48,836 nucleotides of DNA, taken from assembly GCA_009841105.1 (NCBI GenBank), contig VXMM01000047.1, positions 1 through 48,836 of the forward strand, in the 5' to 3' direction. Source of the DNA: Acidimicrobiia bacterium (lineage in GTDB: Bacteria > Actinomycetota > Acidimicrobiia > Spongiisociales > Spongiisociaceae). The notes under the pieces are model-generated. The model made no database searches. It was not told the DNA's origin and worked only from the letters and a program-made list of their open reading frames with translations. Of the stretch, positions 1 through 8,173 are shown piece after piece. A program made the position numbers and the translations under genes. Positions within the stretch are counted from its first letter, which is position 1. Each line of letters opens with the position of its first letter.

Positions 1-19
1 GGCTAAGCCGGGGTCGAGT

Positions 20-48
20 CGGGAGGTGGGTGGGTGGGTGGGTGGGTT
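20..48. repeat. G-rich (GGTG)n tract, possible G-quadruplex
   Basis: A run of GGG tracts separated by single T or A bases lies just beyond the stop codon of the minus-strand gene at 55-627. At least six GGG tracts are present, enough on paper for an intramolecular quadruplex on the plus strand; the transcript of the neighbouring gene would carry the C-rich complement. It may simply be a slippage-prone microsatellite. Confidence 0.6.
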
Positions 49-54
49 GAGGTT

Positions 55-627
55 CTACGAACCGCCGCCCTCGGAGCCGTGACCCTCTCCGCTTCCTTCA
101 CTGCCTGATCCTTCGGAACCCTCGCCGCTTCCTTCGCCGCCGGTGCCCTGGTCGGTTCCTTGGGTTCCCACTTCGGCGTGGGCGCCCCAGGTGTCGAAGG
201 GCTGGGTTGTGGCGTCCAGGCGGACGTCCACGATCTTACCGGGTGCGAGGTCGATGGGGGCCGTGGGTCCGAGTTCCACTCCGTTGGAGAGGTGGATCTC
301 GATCCGCACGTTGGTCAGGGTGGTATTGGTGGTGTTCTCCACCGTCCCGATGAAGGCGTTGGCTGCCGGGTCGTAGTGCATGATGAGCCGTGACCCGGCC
401 CGGACCTGGTCGAAGGTGTCCCCGAAGCCGTACTGGGCGGTGTTTTCCTCGCCGCCGCAAGCGCCCGTCTCCGTACCCTCGCCAGCCCCTTCAGCGCCGC
501 CGGCTTCCCCGACCTCCGCATGGATGGCCTGTTGTGTCTGTTGATCGCCGCCTTCGCTCCACACGATGGCGCCTGTCCCCAGAACCAGCGCTCCCGCCAG
601 CCCCAGAGCCGTGATCTTCTTCCTCAT
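55..627 (-). CDS. Secreted protein with Gly/Ser/Glu-rich tail
   Basis: The 190-residue product starts with a short basic stretch (MRKK) and a hydrophobic segment to about residue 23, a typical signal peptide. A low-complexity Gly/Glu/Ala linker containing one Cys (residue 57) follows. Residues of about 65-150 form a beta-rich segment (TVENTTNTTLTNVRIEIHL), which resembles the small extracellular FxLYD/DUF-type domains that describe 'contacts between protein segments' in secreted actinobacterial proteins. The last 35 residues are almost only Gly, Ser and Glu. A GGGAG ribosome site six bases before the ATG supports the start. Function is unknown; surface location is inferred from the signal peptide. 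The tail could be an unstructured wall-spanning or sticky segment. Confidence 0.75.
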   Translation of the reverse strand: MRKKITALGLAGALVLGTGAIVWSEGGDQQTQQAIHAEVGEAGGAEGAGEGTETGACGGEENTAQYGFGDTFDQVRAGSRLIMHYDPAANAFIGTVENTTNTTLTNVRIEIHLSNGVELGPTAPIDLAPGKIVDVRLDATTQPFDTWGAHAEVGTQGTDQGTGGEGSGEGSEGSGSEGSGEGHGSEGGGS

Positions 628-1031
628 GACTTCTCCCTTTCATCATTGAGGGGTTGATTTCTGATCAGAATCTTTCGACCCCAACCTGTGAATCACCTGA
701 AGACCAGGTGGGATACATCTGAGAATCCATCCAGGACCGGCCCGCGACGGAACGGATGCCGTCTAGGAGATGCGAAAAGGGTGAATCCGGGCCCCTCGAG
801 TGGCTCGGATGATCGGAACGCGCGACCCGACGAACCGGAAGAAAGGTCAGCCCGTGGGGAAGAGGGCCCTGGAGCCGTTACCGAGCGCTGGAAGGTTGTG
901 GCGGGCTAGCGGTGTGAACCCATATACCGAAGGGAATTGTTTATAGCTTGACGGGGTAGGCGGTGGCCCGCGTCGTAACGCTGTCTACAGGCCACGGAAG
1001 CACGGCCGGAACGACTGCCAACAGGCCCGGA
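628..1031. other. Intergenic region with a 12-bp palindrome
   Basis: No convincing gene is seen in these 404 bases. A perfect palindrome, TTCTGATCAGAA, lies at 659-670, about 32 bases upstream of the ATG at 627, inside the likely promoter or leader of the secreted protein gene; it could be an operator. An A+T-richer patch lies near 920-950. No clear -35/-10 pair was found on either strand. Confidence 0.4.
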
Positions 1032-1313
1032 TCATCCGTCCAGGATTTCGACGCTGCGGTCGTCCAGCAGGGGGCGGATCTGTTGGACAGCCATCTCCGT
1101 GAAGTGCTCGGTCGCCTGATGCGCGGCGAACGCGGCCCGATCCACGTACTTCTCCAGCAGCAGGAACCGGCGCCGGTCGTCCATGCTCCTGTAGACCTCG
1201 AACGCGAGGCACCCCGGCTCCTCCAGCACCAGAGCCGTGTAGCTCCTGAGCAGGTCCGCCACTTCGCCGGCCTTGCCGGGTGCCGTCGTGTAGGTCGCCA
1301 GGACAATGGTCAT
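1032..1313 (-). CDS. ABM-fold monooxygenase-like protein
   Basis: A 93-residue protein (MTIVLATYTTAPGKAGEVAD...) of the antibiotic biosynthesis monooxygenase (ABM) family, a small dimeric ferredoxin-like fold. Family hallmarks are the N-terminal beta strand, a helix (EVADLLRSY), the 'EEPGCLAFEVYRS' turn and strand, and the 'E.Y.D.AAFAAHQATEHF' helix, with the His common in this family. The start at 1313 is chosen because a GGAAGG ribosome site precedes it, and an upstream in-frame ATG at 1361 would add 16 unlike residues. The family includes quinol-type monooxygenases and many proteins of unknown substrate, so no reaction can be assigned. It stands alone, upstream of and divergent from the MFS exporter gene. 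Confidence 0.85.
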   Translation of the reverse strand: MTIVLATYTTAPGKAGEVADLLRSYTALVLEEPGCLAFEVYRSMDDRRRFLLLEKYVDRAAFAAHQATEHFTEMAVQQIRPLLDDRSVEILDG

Positions 1314-1454
1314 GTCGTTTCCCTTCCTCTGCTGGCGCGGCTCCTCGTTTGAGAGGACCACCGGGACGCCTCGGATTCTATGCCGCCTCTATCCCACCGC
1401 CCGCACCGCGATGGTCACGTTGCGGTGGCCCTCGGCTGGAGCGCATCCACCGAG

Positions 1455-1482
1455 TTGACAAGGTCTCTCAGGCTCCTAGAAT
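1455..1482 (+). promoter_or_regulatory. Promoter of MFS exporter-tetR operon
   Basis: A perfect -35 box TTGACA (1455-1460), a 16-base spacer and a -10 box TAGAAT (1477-1482, five of six consensus bases) stand about 40 bases before the GTG of the exporter. This is the clearest housekeeping-type promoter in the window. The operator at 1482-1510 overlaps the end of the -10 box and the expected start of transcription. Confidence 0.75.
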
Positions 1483-1510
1483 ATAGAAACGCTACCGTAT
1501 CGTTTTGATA
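1482..1510. promoter_or_regulatory. TetR-type operator palindrome
   Basis: The core AAACGCTACCGTATCGTTT (1487-1505) is palindromic about base 1496 except at its centre and at the pair 1492/1500, and the outer TAT/ATA (1482-1484 and 1508-1510) extends the symmetry. Length and form fit TetR-family operators. Its position, from the last base of the -10 box into the ribosome-site region, fits direct repression by the TetR protein encoded downstream. Confidence 0.7.
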
Positions 1511-1522
1511 AGGAGGATCGCC

Positions 1523-3079
1523 GTGGCGAGTACGGAGTCGGTCTCGAAAGAGTCGGTCGCTTACCGGAGGCGGTGGTGGACGCTCGGGGTCCTCTCGACG
1601 AGCCTTCTGATCATCGGGCTCGATAACACCATCCTGAACGTCGCCATCCCCACCCTGCAGAGGGAGTTCGGCGCGTCCGCCACCTCACTCCAGTGGATGG
1701 TGGACGCGTACATCCTGGTGTTCGCCGGGCTCCTCCTGACGATGGGTTCCCTCGGAGACCGCTACGGCCGGAGGCTCGCCCTCCAGTTCGGGCTCGTGAT
1801 CTTCGGCCTCTCGAGCCTGTTCGCGGCACAGGCGGGCACGAGCGGTCAATTGATCACGGCTCGCGCCCTGATGGGAATCGGCGGCGCGCTCATCATGCCC
1901 TCCACCCTCTCGATCCTCACCAACGTGTTCCCGCGGGACGAGCGCGGCAAGGCCATTGGGATCTGGGCCGGCGTCTCAGGTCTGGGCGTCGGCCTCGGTC
2001 CCCTGGCCGGTGGCCTGCTTCTGGAGCACTTCTGGTGGGGGTCGGTGTTCTTCATCAACATCCCGATTGTCGTCGTGGCGCTGGTCGCAGGGGTCCTGCT
2101 GGTGCCGGAGAGCCGGGATCCGCACCCGGTCCCGCTAGACATCCCGGGTGCGGTCCTGTCCATATCGGCGGTGACGATTCTGGTGTTCTCGATCATCGAG
2201 GCGCCGGTCCGGGGATGGACGGACGGCCTGGTTCTGGCCGGCTTCGGGGTGGGAGCGCTCCTGGTGGCGATCTTCGTCTACTGGGAGGTCAGGACCGACC
2301 ATCCGATGCTCAACCTGGCGTTCTTCCGCAACCCGAGATTCTCCGCGGGTGCGGGGGCCATCTCGATCGGGTTCTTCGCCCTGTTCGGGATGGTGTTCGG
2401 GATGACGCAGTACCTCCAGTTCGTCCAGGGCTACACCCCGCTGGAGGCCGGGTTGCGGATGGTTCCCGTGGCTCTCGGGATGGCGGCCGGCGCCGGTCTG
2501 AGCCATCGGCTGGTGTCCAGGCTGGGCACCAACAAGGTGGTGGCTCCGGGCCTGGTGGTGCTGGGCGCGGTGCTGATCTCGATCACCTTCTGGGACCCGC
2601 ACACCGAGTACTGGGTCATCGGCCTGACCTTCTTCTGCATGGCCTTCGGCATGGGCAACGTGATGGCGCCGTCCACCGACGCCGTGATGGGCGCCGTACC
2701 TGAGGCGAACGCCGGTGTGGCCTCGGCGATGAACGACGTGACCCGGCAGGTGGCGGGAGCCTTCGGTGTGGCGGTGATCGGCTCCGTGATGAACACCGTC
2801 TACAGCGGCAGGATGGAGGATGTTGTAACCCGATTGCCCGACGAGGCGGCAACTGCTGCCCGTGATTCGGTGGGGGCGGCATCCAGGATCGCGTCGATGC
2901 TTCCGGGAGAAATCGGGACACGGTTGGCGGAGACGGCCGGAGCGGCCTTCTCGGACGCGCTCGGCGTAGCCGTCCTGGTGGCGGCCGGAGTGGCGCTGGC
3001 CGGCTCGGTGTTCATAGTCAGGTTCATGCCACCGCGCCATCTCCCCCAGGACGGAGGATCCTGGACCGACGCCGGATAG
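1523..3079 (+). CDS. MFS drug exporter, DHA2 (EmrB/QacA) family
   Basis: A 518-residue polytopic protein with about 14 membrane segments, the DHA2 pattern of proton-driven drug exporters. Visible motifs are the TM1 'LDNTILNVAIPTL' motif with Asp34, motif A 'GSLGDRYGRR' (about residues 75-84) after TM2, and a motif-C-like glycine-rich stretch 'GVGLGPLAGGLLLE' in TM5. The GTG at 1523 is preferred because AAGGAGG (1510-1516) sits six bases before it. The tetR gene starts 11 bases after its stop, so the two form an operon controlled by the promoter and operator upstream. The substrate cannot be read from sequence; lipophilic cations, antibiotics or a metabolite are all possible for this family. 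Confidence 0.93.
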   Translation: MASTESVSKESVAYRRRWWTLGVLSTSLLIIGLDNTILNVAIPTLQREFGASATSLQWMVDAYILVFAGLLLTMGSLGDRYGRRLALQFGLVIFGLSSLFAAQAGTSGQLITARALMGIGGALIMPSTLSILTNVFPRDERGKAIGIWAGVSGLGVGLGPLAGGLLLEHFWWGSVFFINIPIVVVALVAGVLLVPESRDPHPVPLDIPGAVLSISAVTILVFSIIEAPVRGWTDGLVLAGFGVGALLVAIFVYWEVRTDHPMLNLAFFRNPRFSAGAGAISIGFFALFGMVFGMTQYLQFVQGYTPLEAGLRMVPVALGMAAGAGLSHRLVSRLGTNKVVAPGLVVLGAVLISITFWDPHTEYWVIGLTFFCMAFGMGNVMAPSTDAVMGAVPEANAGVASAMNDVTRQVAGAFGVAVIGSVMNTVYSGRMEDVVTRLPDEAATAARDSVGAASRIASMLPGEIGTRLAETAGAAFSDALGVAVLVAAGVALAGSVFIVRFMPPRHLPQDGGSWTDAG

Positions 3080-3089
3080 GGTCTTCCCC

Positions 3090-3698
3090 ATGACGCGCCG
3101 AGATCCCAAGCCTGGTCGGCCCCGTGATCCGCAGACTGACCAAGCAATCCACCGCGCTGTCCTGAAGTTGTTGACGGACCGGGGATATGCGGGTATGTCG
3201 GTCGAGGGGGTGGCTTCCGAGGCCGGTGTCGGGAAGACCACCATTTACCGCCGTTATGCGTCGAAGGAGGAGTTGGTGGCCGCCGCCCTAGGGGCGTTGA
3301 GAGACGATCTGGGCCCGCTGCCGGACACGGGTGACACGCGTTCCGACATCGTCGAGATGATCCTGCAGATGCGACAAGCCGTGCGGCGGGGTCCGGGTTT
3401 CGGGATGATCGGCGCCCTGCTCGTCGAGGAAACGCGAAGTCCCGAACTTTTCGAGTTGATGCGTGAACGGCTGCTGCGCCCACGCCGGGACGAGGCGATC
3501 ATGGTCCTGAGGCGCGGTGTGGACCGGGGGGAGATCCGGGCCGATGTCGACCTGGAGGTAGCCGTCCAAGCCATGGTCGGGGCGGTCTTCATGCGGCACA
3601 TGTTCGGGGTTCCCGAATCGAGGAGACGCATCGAACAGACCGTGGACATGGTCTGGAGCGGGCTGGCCGTCGCGCCCGAGCACGAACCTCTGCCGTGA
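3090..3698 (+). CDS. TetR-family transcriptional regulator
   Basis: A 202-residue regulator with an N-terminal TetR helix-turn-helix (about residues 17-63; 'GVASEAGVGKTTIYRRYASKEEL') and an all-helical ligand-binding and dimer domain after it. It begins 11 bases after the DHA2 exporter stop, so the pair are almost surely co-transcribed. The palindromic operator over the operon promoter gives a simple model: the regulator represses its own operon until an exporter substrate binds. The effector is unknown. Confidence 0.92.
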   Translation: MTRRDPKPGRPRDPQTDQAIHRAVLKLLTDRGYAGMSVEGVASEAGVGKTTIYRRYASKEELVAAALGALRDDLGPLPDTGDTRSDIVEMILQMRQAVRRGPGFGMIGALLVEETRSPELFELMRERLLRPRRDEAIMVLRRGVDRGEIRADVDLEVAVQAMVGAVFMRHMFGVPESRRRIEQTVDMVWSGLAVAPEHEPLP

Positions 3699-3769
3699 GG
3701 GACGCCTGAAGCACCTCGGGTGATAGTCACCTGGTCGGTCGAGTCGACATACTTGGATCAGTGGTGCGG

Positions 3770-3783
3770 CTGTAGGTCTACAG
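3770..3783. promoter_or_regulatory. Inverted repeat before nnr
   Basis: CTGTAG-GT-CTACAG forms a 6+6 inverted repeat ending 9 bases before the ATG of the NAD(P)HX repair gene. It could be an operator or a small hairpin over the ribosome site. A second small hairpin (GGTGA-TAG-TCACC, 3719-3731) lies after the tetR stop. Neither has a T-tract, so they are not clear terminators. Confidence 0.35.
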
Positions 3784-3792
3784 TGCTGACAG

Positions 3793-5220
3793 ATGATTCC
3801 CGTCCTCACGGCTGAACAATCCCGGCGCCAGGATGCCCTGGCCACCTCGGATCCCCGCACCCTGCTGGACCGGGCCGGCCTGGCGGTCGCCTTGCAGGCG
3901 GTCGCCCTTGGCGCCGGCTACGGATCGAGGGTGGCGGTGCTGGCTGGTCCCGGCAACAACGGGGGTGACGGTTACGTCGCTGCCCGGTACCTGGCGGGGC
4001 GGGGGATAGCGGTGGATGTCTACCCTCTGGCCGAGCCGCGCACCGATCCGGCGAGGTGGGCTCGGGACCTGGCCCGGCGGGAAGGGGTGCGAATCCGGCG
4101 CTGGTCGGATGCCAGGCCCGCCGACATGGTGATCGACGCCCTCTTCGGAGCGGGCTTCCGGGGTGAGCCCCCCGACCTCTCATCGCGGGATCAACCCGGT
4201 CCCGGTGGGGAAGCCGGCGTGCCCTGGTTGGCGGTCGACGTGCCGTCCGGGCTGGACGCCACCACCGGAGAAGCGGCTGCAGGGACACCCCATGCCCAGG
4301 CCACCGTCACCTTTCACGGATACCGGGTGGGACACCTCATTGCTTCCGGTCCCGACCGGTGCGGCGACGTCGTGGTGGCCGACATAGGCCTGCCGGACGT
4401 CGCGCCGGAGCTCCGGCTGTGCGAGGAGGCGGATGCACCGCTCCCCGTGCGTCCTCGCACCGCGCACAAGTGGTCGGCGGGTTCGGTCCTGGTGGTGGGT
4501 GGCTCGGACGGGCTGGACGGGGCTGCCACCCTGACCGCCCGGTCCGCCCTGCGAGCCGGCGCCGGAGCGGTGATGATCGCCTGTCCCCCGACGGTCGAGG
4601 AGAAGGTCCGAGCACCCGAGATCATGACCCGGGCGATCGGGTCGGGCCGTTCGCTATCGGCGGCCGATCTCCCCCAGGTGGTGGAACTCGCCCAGCGCTT
4701 CGATCTCGTCATCATCGGACCCGGCCTCGGGTCGTCTCCCGACCTCGGACCCTTCGTCACCGGGATTCTTCGGGGTTGGCAGGGGCCGGTGGTTGCCGAC
4801 GCCGACGCCCTGAACGCTCTCGGCGATCCGGGAGGCCTGGCCCGCTCTGGAGACACCGTCATCACCCCGCACGCGGGAGAGTTCCAACGCTTGACCGGAC
4901 GGGCGGCCACTTACCAGGAGGCGGCCCGCTTGGCCGGGGACACGGGCGCCACCGTGTTGCTGAAGGGCGCTCCCACATTCGTCATGGGCGCGGACCGGTG
5001 GCTGGTCAACTCGGGCGGTCGCGAACTCGCCACTATCGGCACCGGGGACGTGCTGGCGGGAATGATCGGAGCCTTCTGGGCCGCCGGTGGGGGAGACGGC
5101 GCGGAGGCGGCCCGGTCGGGCGCCTACTGGCACGGCCGGGCGGCAGCCGAGTTGGCGGCCCGCCGCACCGTGACCGCCGACCTCCTGGTCGAACAGGTGG
5201 CCATCACCACCCAGCGCTGA
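3793..5220 (+). CDS. nnr: Bifunctional NAD(P)HX epimerase/dehydratase
   Basis: A 475-residue fusion of the two metabolite-repair enzymes that restore damaged (hydrated) NADH and NADPH. The N-terminal YjeF_N/NnrE epimerase domain (about residues 1-210) carries 'GPGNNGGDGYVAARYL' (residues 52-65). The C-terminal ribokinase-like NnrD dehydratase (about 220-470) carries 'HKWSAGSVLVVGGSDG', 'ITPHAGEFQRLTGR' and the 'GTGDVLAGMIGAF' signature with its catalytic Asp near residue 419. Length and domain order match bacterial Nnr proteins. It stands alone on the plus strand; the ATG at 3793 has only a weak ribosome site. Confidence 0.95.
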   Translation: MIPVLTAEQSRRQDALATSDPRTLLDRAGLAVALQAVALGAGYGSRVAVLAGPGNNGGDGYVAARYLAGRGIAVDVYPLAEPRTDPARWARDLARREGVRIRRWSDARPADMVIDALFGAGFRGEPPDLSSRDQPGPGGEAGVPWLAVDVPSGLDATTGEAAAGTPHAQATVTFHGYRVGHLIASGPDRCGDVVVADIGLPDVAPELRLCEEADAPLPVRPRTAHKWSAGSVLVVGGSDGLDGAATLTARSALRAGAGAVMIACPPTVEEKVRAPEIMTRAIGSGRSLSAADLPQVVELAQRFDLVIIGPGLGSSPDLGPFVTGILRGWQGPVVADADALNALGDPGGLARSGDTVITPHAGEFQRLTGRAATYQEAARLAGDTGATVLLKGAPTFVMGADRWLVNSGGRELATIGTGDVLAGMIGAFWAAGGGDGAEAARSGAYWHGRAAAELAARRTVTADLLVEQVAITTQR

Positions 5221-5249
5221 ACCAGTTCCACGGCCGAAGCCGGGGTCGC

Positions 5250-5558
5250 TCAGGCGATCTGCGTCATCCTCATCTCGCCGTGCTCCAGGATCAGGTGCGT
5301 GACCGCGGCGCTTCCGTCCCGGATGTGGGGCGAGGCGATGTGACGTTCCAGGTCTTCCTCGCTCCGCCAGTACTCGATGAAGTAGAAGAGGCCGGGGTCA
5401 CCGTTGACACCGTGTAGCTGGTAGTCGATGCAACCCTCCTCCTCGTGCGTGGGAGCAACGAAGCCGGCCAGCGTCTCCCTCACCGTGTCCTCGGCGCCCG
5501 GCTCGGCCCGAACCCACGCCACAACGCTCAGAACTTCGTTTCCGTTTGTCTCGCTCAT
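5250..5558 (-). CDS. ABM-fold quinol monooxygenase-like protein
   Basis: A 102-residue protein with the YgiN/ABM pattern: 'VVAWVRAEPGAEDTVRETL', 'THEEEGCIDYQLHG', 'FYFIEYWRSEEDLERHIASPHI'. The conserved 'EEGC..Y' turn and the 'E.W.S...L..H..S.H' helix are typical of putative quinol monooxygenases. It is convergent with the nnr gene. It differs clearly from the other ABM protein at 1032-1313, so the two are not a recent duplication. Substrate unknown. Confidence 0.88.
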   Translation of the reverse strand: MSETNGNEVLSVVAWVRAEPGAEDTVRETLAGFVAPTHEEEGCIDYQLHGVNGDPGLFYFIEYWRSEEDLERHIASPHIRDGSAAVTHLILEHGEMRMTQIA

Positions 5559-5583
5559 GCCCGGACTGTACTAGGAGGGTATT

Positions 5584-5660
5584 GAAAAATGTCCAGTTGG
5601 CCCGATAGCCGGGCAACGAAACCCCGGGTAGAGGTATCGCGGCCAACCCATCCCCATCCC
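5584..5660 (-). repeat. Dispersed 3'-end hairpin repeat, copy A
   Basis: This about 75-base stretch is clearly related to 19884-19955: the plus strand shares TGTCCAGTTGGCC, TAGCCGG, CAACGAA and CCC.GGGT blocks. Read on the minus strand it lies about 58 bases after the phosphotriesterase-like gene stop and folds as TTG-CCCG-loop GCTAT-CGGG-C-CAA with a single bulged C, followed by CTGGACATTTTTC. The T-run makes it look like an intrinsic terminator. Copy B keeps the loop and the bulge with a stem shorter by one pair. Confidence 0.65.
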
Positions 5661-5673
5661 TTTCAGCACGCTC

Positions 5674-6756
5674 CTACCCGCTGTCGTGAACGCCCGAGGC
5701 GCCAGCCAGCAAGCGGGCGGGGTTCTTCCGCAGGATCGTGTCCAGTTCGGCATCGGAAACGCCCCGGTCTACGAGGCGGGGGACTATGTGACGGAGGAAG
5801 TGGTCATAGCCGCGGCCGCCGTAGGCGGCCAGTTCGTGCTTGAGGCAGATGTCCTGGGCGGGGAAGACACGGTCGGCCATTCCGGCCTCGATCAGCATGA
5901 GGAGCGCATCGATGCGGTCCTCGTCACGCGGGAGTTGGGTCTTGCGCATTGCGTAGTAGAGCTCCCGGCCGAAGGTGTCGAGGCCGAGACCGGCGCCCGC
6001 GTCCGCGGCCTGGCGGTAAAGGTCGAGGTCCGAGCGGAAGCGGTCGTCGAGATGGCTTTGTACCACCTTGCTCATGTCGGCACCGGCGTCCGACAGGACT
6101 TCGATGACCTCGAGGGGCGAATCGGCCCCGGCGGCCGAGTGAGCGATGATGGCGCAGCCCACCTCTTGCTGGGCCAGAGCGGCGGCCTCGAACACCCTGC
6201 GTTCGGCCGGTCCCATCGGATACCCGGTGACACCCAATTCGCCGATCACTCCGGCCCTGATGCCGGTCCCGTCCATGCCCTCTGTGAGGTCCTGGATCAT
6301 CTCCGCGGCGATGTCCTCCACCGACCACAGGTGCAGGCCGGCCGGATGCGTGGCCTCTACGTAGAAGCCACATCCGGCGATGATGTTCACCCCCGCCTCG
6401 GTGGCCAGCCATTCCAGGACACGGGCATCGCGGCCCAGGCCGGGCGGGGTGACGTCCACGATCGAGACACCGCCGGCATCGCGGTAGCGCTTGAGTTCCT
6501 CGGCCAGGACATGGGCTTCGTCCACCACCATGTTGTCCCGGCATGCGAACGGGTTGGCTCGGATGCGGCCCAGGCGCTCCATCCTGACCGGCAGGAAGGC
6601 GATGGCGGGATCGTCGTCCGGGCGCCAGTTGCAGCGGAGGTCGACCAGCAGGTGCTCGTGCGCCAGGGTGGTGCCGAGCTCGGCGGCGGGAATCTCCCCC
6701 AGCACCGTCCGCACCCGGGGCTGGTTCGGTGGCGGACTCCCTCCCGCCGGTGTCAC
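5674..6756 (-). CDS. Phosphotriesterase-family metallohydrolase
   Basis: A 360-residue TIM-barrel hydrolase of the phosphotriesterase family. Binuclear metal ligands are visible: His33 and His35 in 'LAHEHLLVD', His206 in 'IIAHSAAG', His235 in 'VVQSHLDDR' and Asp302 in 'PAQDICLK'. The bridging carboxylated Lys of classical phosphotriesterase is replaced by Glu173 ('IGELG'), as in the PHP-like branch, so lactonase or amide/ester hydrolysis of an unknown substrate is as likely as phosphotriester cleavage. Translation starts at a GTG that overlaps the stop of the upstream aminotransferase (GTGA), so both are made together and may act in one catabolic step. Confidence 0.88.
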   Translation of the reverse strand: MTPAGGSPPPNQPRVRTVLGEIPAAELGTTLAHEHLLVDLRCNWRPDDDPAIAFLPVRMERLGRIRANPFACRDNMVVDEAHVLAEELKRYRDAGGVSIVDVTPPGLGRDARVLEWLATEAGVNIIAGCGFYVEATHPAGLHLWSVEDIAAEMIQDLTEGMDGTGIRAGVIGELGVTGYPMGPAERRVFEAAALAQQEVGCAIIAHSAAGADSPLEVIEVLSDAGADMSKVVQSHLDDRFRSDLDLYRQAADAGAGLGLDTFGRELYYAMRKTQLPRDEDRIDALLMLIEAGMADRVFPAQDICLKHELAAYGGRGYDHFLRHIVPRLVDRGVSDAELDTILRKNPARLLAGASGVHDSG

Positions 6757-8081
6757 CCGGACAGGAAGGAGCTAAGTGCCCGGTCGAAGCGCTCCACCGT
6801 GCTGTCGATCACATCCCCCGTGTGGGTGCTGGACAGGAACAGATTGCCGAGCCCCGAGATCCGTACCCCTGCTGCGGCCAGGTGCGATTGGAAGGCTGCC
6901 CGCCGGGCCCTGTCGGTCATGAGAACCTCGCGGTGGTTCGTCACCGCGGACAACTCGGTGAACATCAGGTTGAAGACGGTGGGCAAACCCTGGACCAGGC
7001 ACGGCGCGCCATGGTCTTCGATCACCCCGCCGAGCCCCTCCATGAGGCGACGGCCTCGCGCTTCGAGCGTGTCGTAGAGTTCGCTGCCGCCCAGGTAGAG
7101 GTGGTCGAGAGCTGCTCTGGCGGCAGCCATGCTGATGGGTGAGGCGTTGAAGGTGCCGGCATGGGTGACGTCTCCGGTGCTGACAATCTCCATGATCTCC
7201 CGCCGGCCTGCCACGCAGCCGACCGGGAAACCCGACGCGAGGGCCTTTCCCATGGTGGTGAGGTCGGGGATCACGCCGTAGCGGCCTTGGGCGCCGCCTA
7301 GGCCGGCCCGGAAACCCGTGATGACCTCGTCGAAGATGAGAACGATCCCGTGGCGGTCACACAGGTCCCGCACCGCCTCCAGGTAGCCGGGGGCCGGTTC
7401 CACCACCCCGCTGTTGGCCATGACCGGCTCCATGATGACCGCTGCCACCGAGTCCCCGACCGATGCCAGCACCTCCTCCAGCGCGCCCGCGTCGTTCCAG
7501 GGCACCACGATGAGAGAAGAGCCGGCTTCCGGCGCCATGCCTGCCGACTCGGGCATGGTCGCCAGCCCCGGGCCGGCCGCAATCGGATGCGACCCGCTGC
7601 CCACGTTGAAGAGAACGCTGTCGGCCCAGCCGTGGTAGTGGCCCTCGAACTTGACCACCATGTGGCGACGGGTGGCGGCGCGGGCGATCCGGAGGGCGGC
7701 CTGGACCGCCTCGGTGCCGGTCATGTTGAAGCGCACCATCTCGGCGGAGGGCACCATCCGGGTTACGAGGCGCGCCACCTCGACCTCCAGTTCGTGCTGG
7801 CCGCCGTAGAGGATGCCTTGTGACAGTTGGTGCTCGACCGCCTCGAGGACGAAGCCGGGCCGGTGGCCGAGGAGCATGGGTCCCTGGCCCATCACGTAGT
7901 CGATCAGCCGGTTCCCGTCGGCATCGAACAGGTAAGGACCCTCCGCCGACTCGAAGAAGATGGGGTGGGGCTGCTCGCCCATGCGGATGTTGCTGTTCAC
8001 GCCGCCGGGGATTACTTTCCTGGAACTCTCGAGAAGGCGCCGCGACTGCTCGAAGCCCAATCTGACCATCTCGCCTTGCAT
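6753..8081 (-). CDS. Class III aminotransferase, GSA-aminomutase-like
   Basis: A 442-residue PLP enzyme of fold-type I, class III, closest in pattern to glutamate-1-semialdehyde aminomutase (HemL): 'PGGVNSNIRMG' near the N-terminus, 'TGTEAVQAALRIARAAT', 'FEGHYHGWADS', 'LIFDEVITGFR' and the Schiff-base lysine in 'MGKALASGFPVG' (Lys279). No other heme genes lie nearby and the gene is coupled to a phosphotriesterase-like hydrolase, so it is more likely a catabolic transaminase than true hemL. The start at 8081 is chosen because GGGAGG lies eight bases upstream; an in-frame GTG nine bases further up abuts that site. Confidence 0.88.
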   Translation of the reverse strand: MQGEMVRLGFEQSRRLLESSRKVIPGGVNSNIRMGEQPHPIFFESAEGPYLFDADGNRLIDYVMGQGPMLLGHRPGFVLEAVEHQLSQGILYGGQHELEVEVARLVTRMVPSAEMVRFNMTGTEAVQAALRIARAATRRHMVVKFEGHYHGWADSVLFNVGSGSHPIAAGPGLATMPESAGMAPEAGSSLIVVPWNDAGALEEVLASVGDSVAAVIMEPVMANSGVVEPAPGYLEAVRDLCDRHGIVLIFDEVITGFRAGLGGAQGRYGVIPDLTTMGKALASGFPVGCVAGRREIMEIVSTGDVTHAGTFNASPISMAAARAALDHLYLGGSELYDTLEARGRRLMEGLGGVIEDHGAPCLVQGLPTVFNLMFTELSAVTNHREVLMTDRARRAAFQSHLAAAGVRISGLGNLFLSSTHTGDVIDSTVERFDRALSSFLSG

Positions 8082-8173
8082 CTGTAGCACCTCCCGGACC
8101 GGACCGGTACCCGATTTCCGGGTGATGCTACCCCCGACAGGCCGGCCTGATTACCGGAGCCCCGATCGCGGGG

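Noticed and set aside
688-909. Possible 73-residue gene
   Set aside because: Arg/Glu/Gly-rich translation without family features, no ribosome site, and no conserved start context.
2135-3244. Minus-strand open frame across the exporter end and tetR start
   Set aside because: Covers two recognised plus-strand genes; translation is Gly/Arg/His/Pro-rich as in shadow frames.
5686-7077. Long plus-strand open frame (463 codons) opposite the phosphotriesterase-like and aminotransferase genes
   Set aside because: It lies fully antisense to two well-recognised, motif-bearing genes and spans their junction. Long antisense frames are expected in G+C-rich DNA, and the translation has no family pattern.
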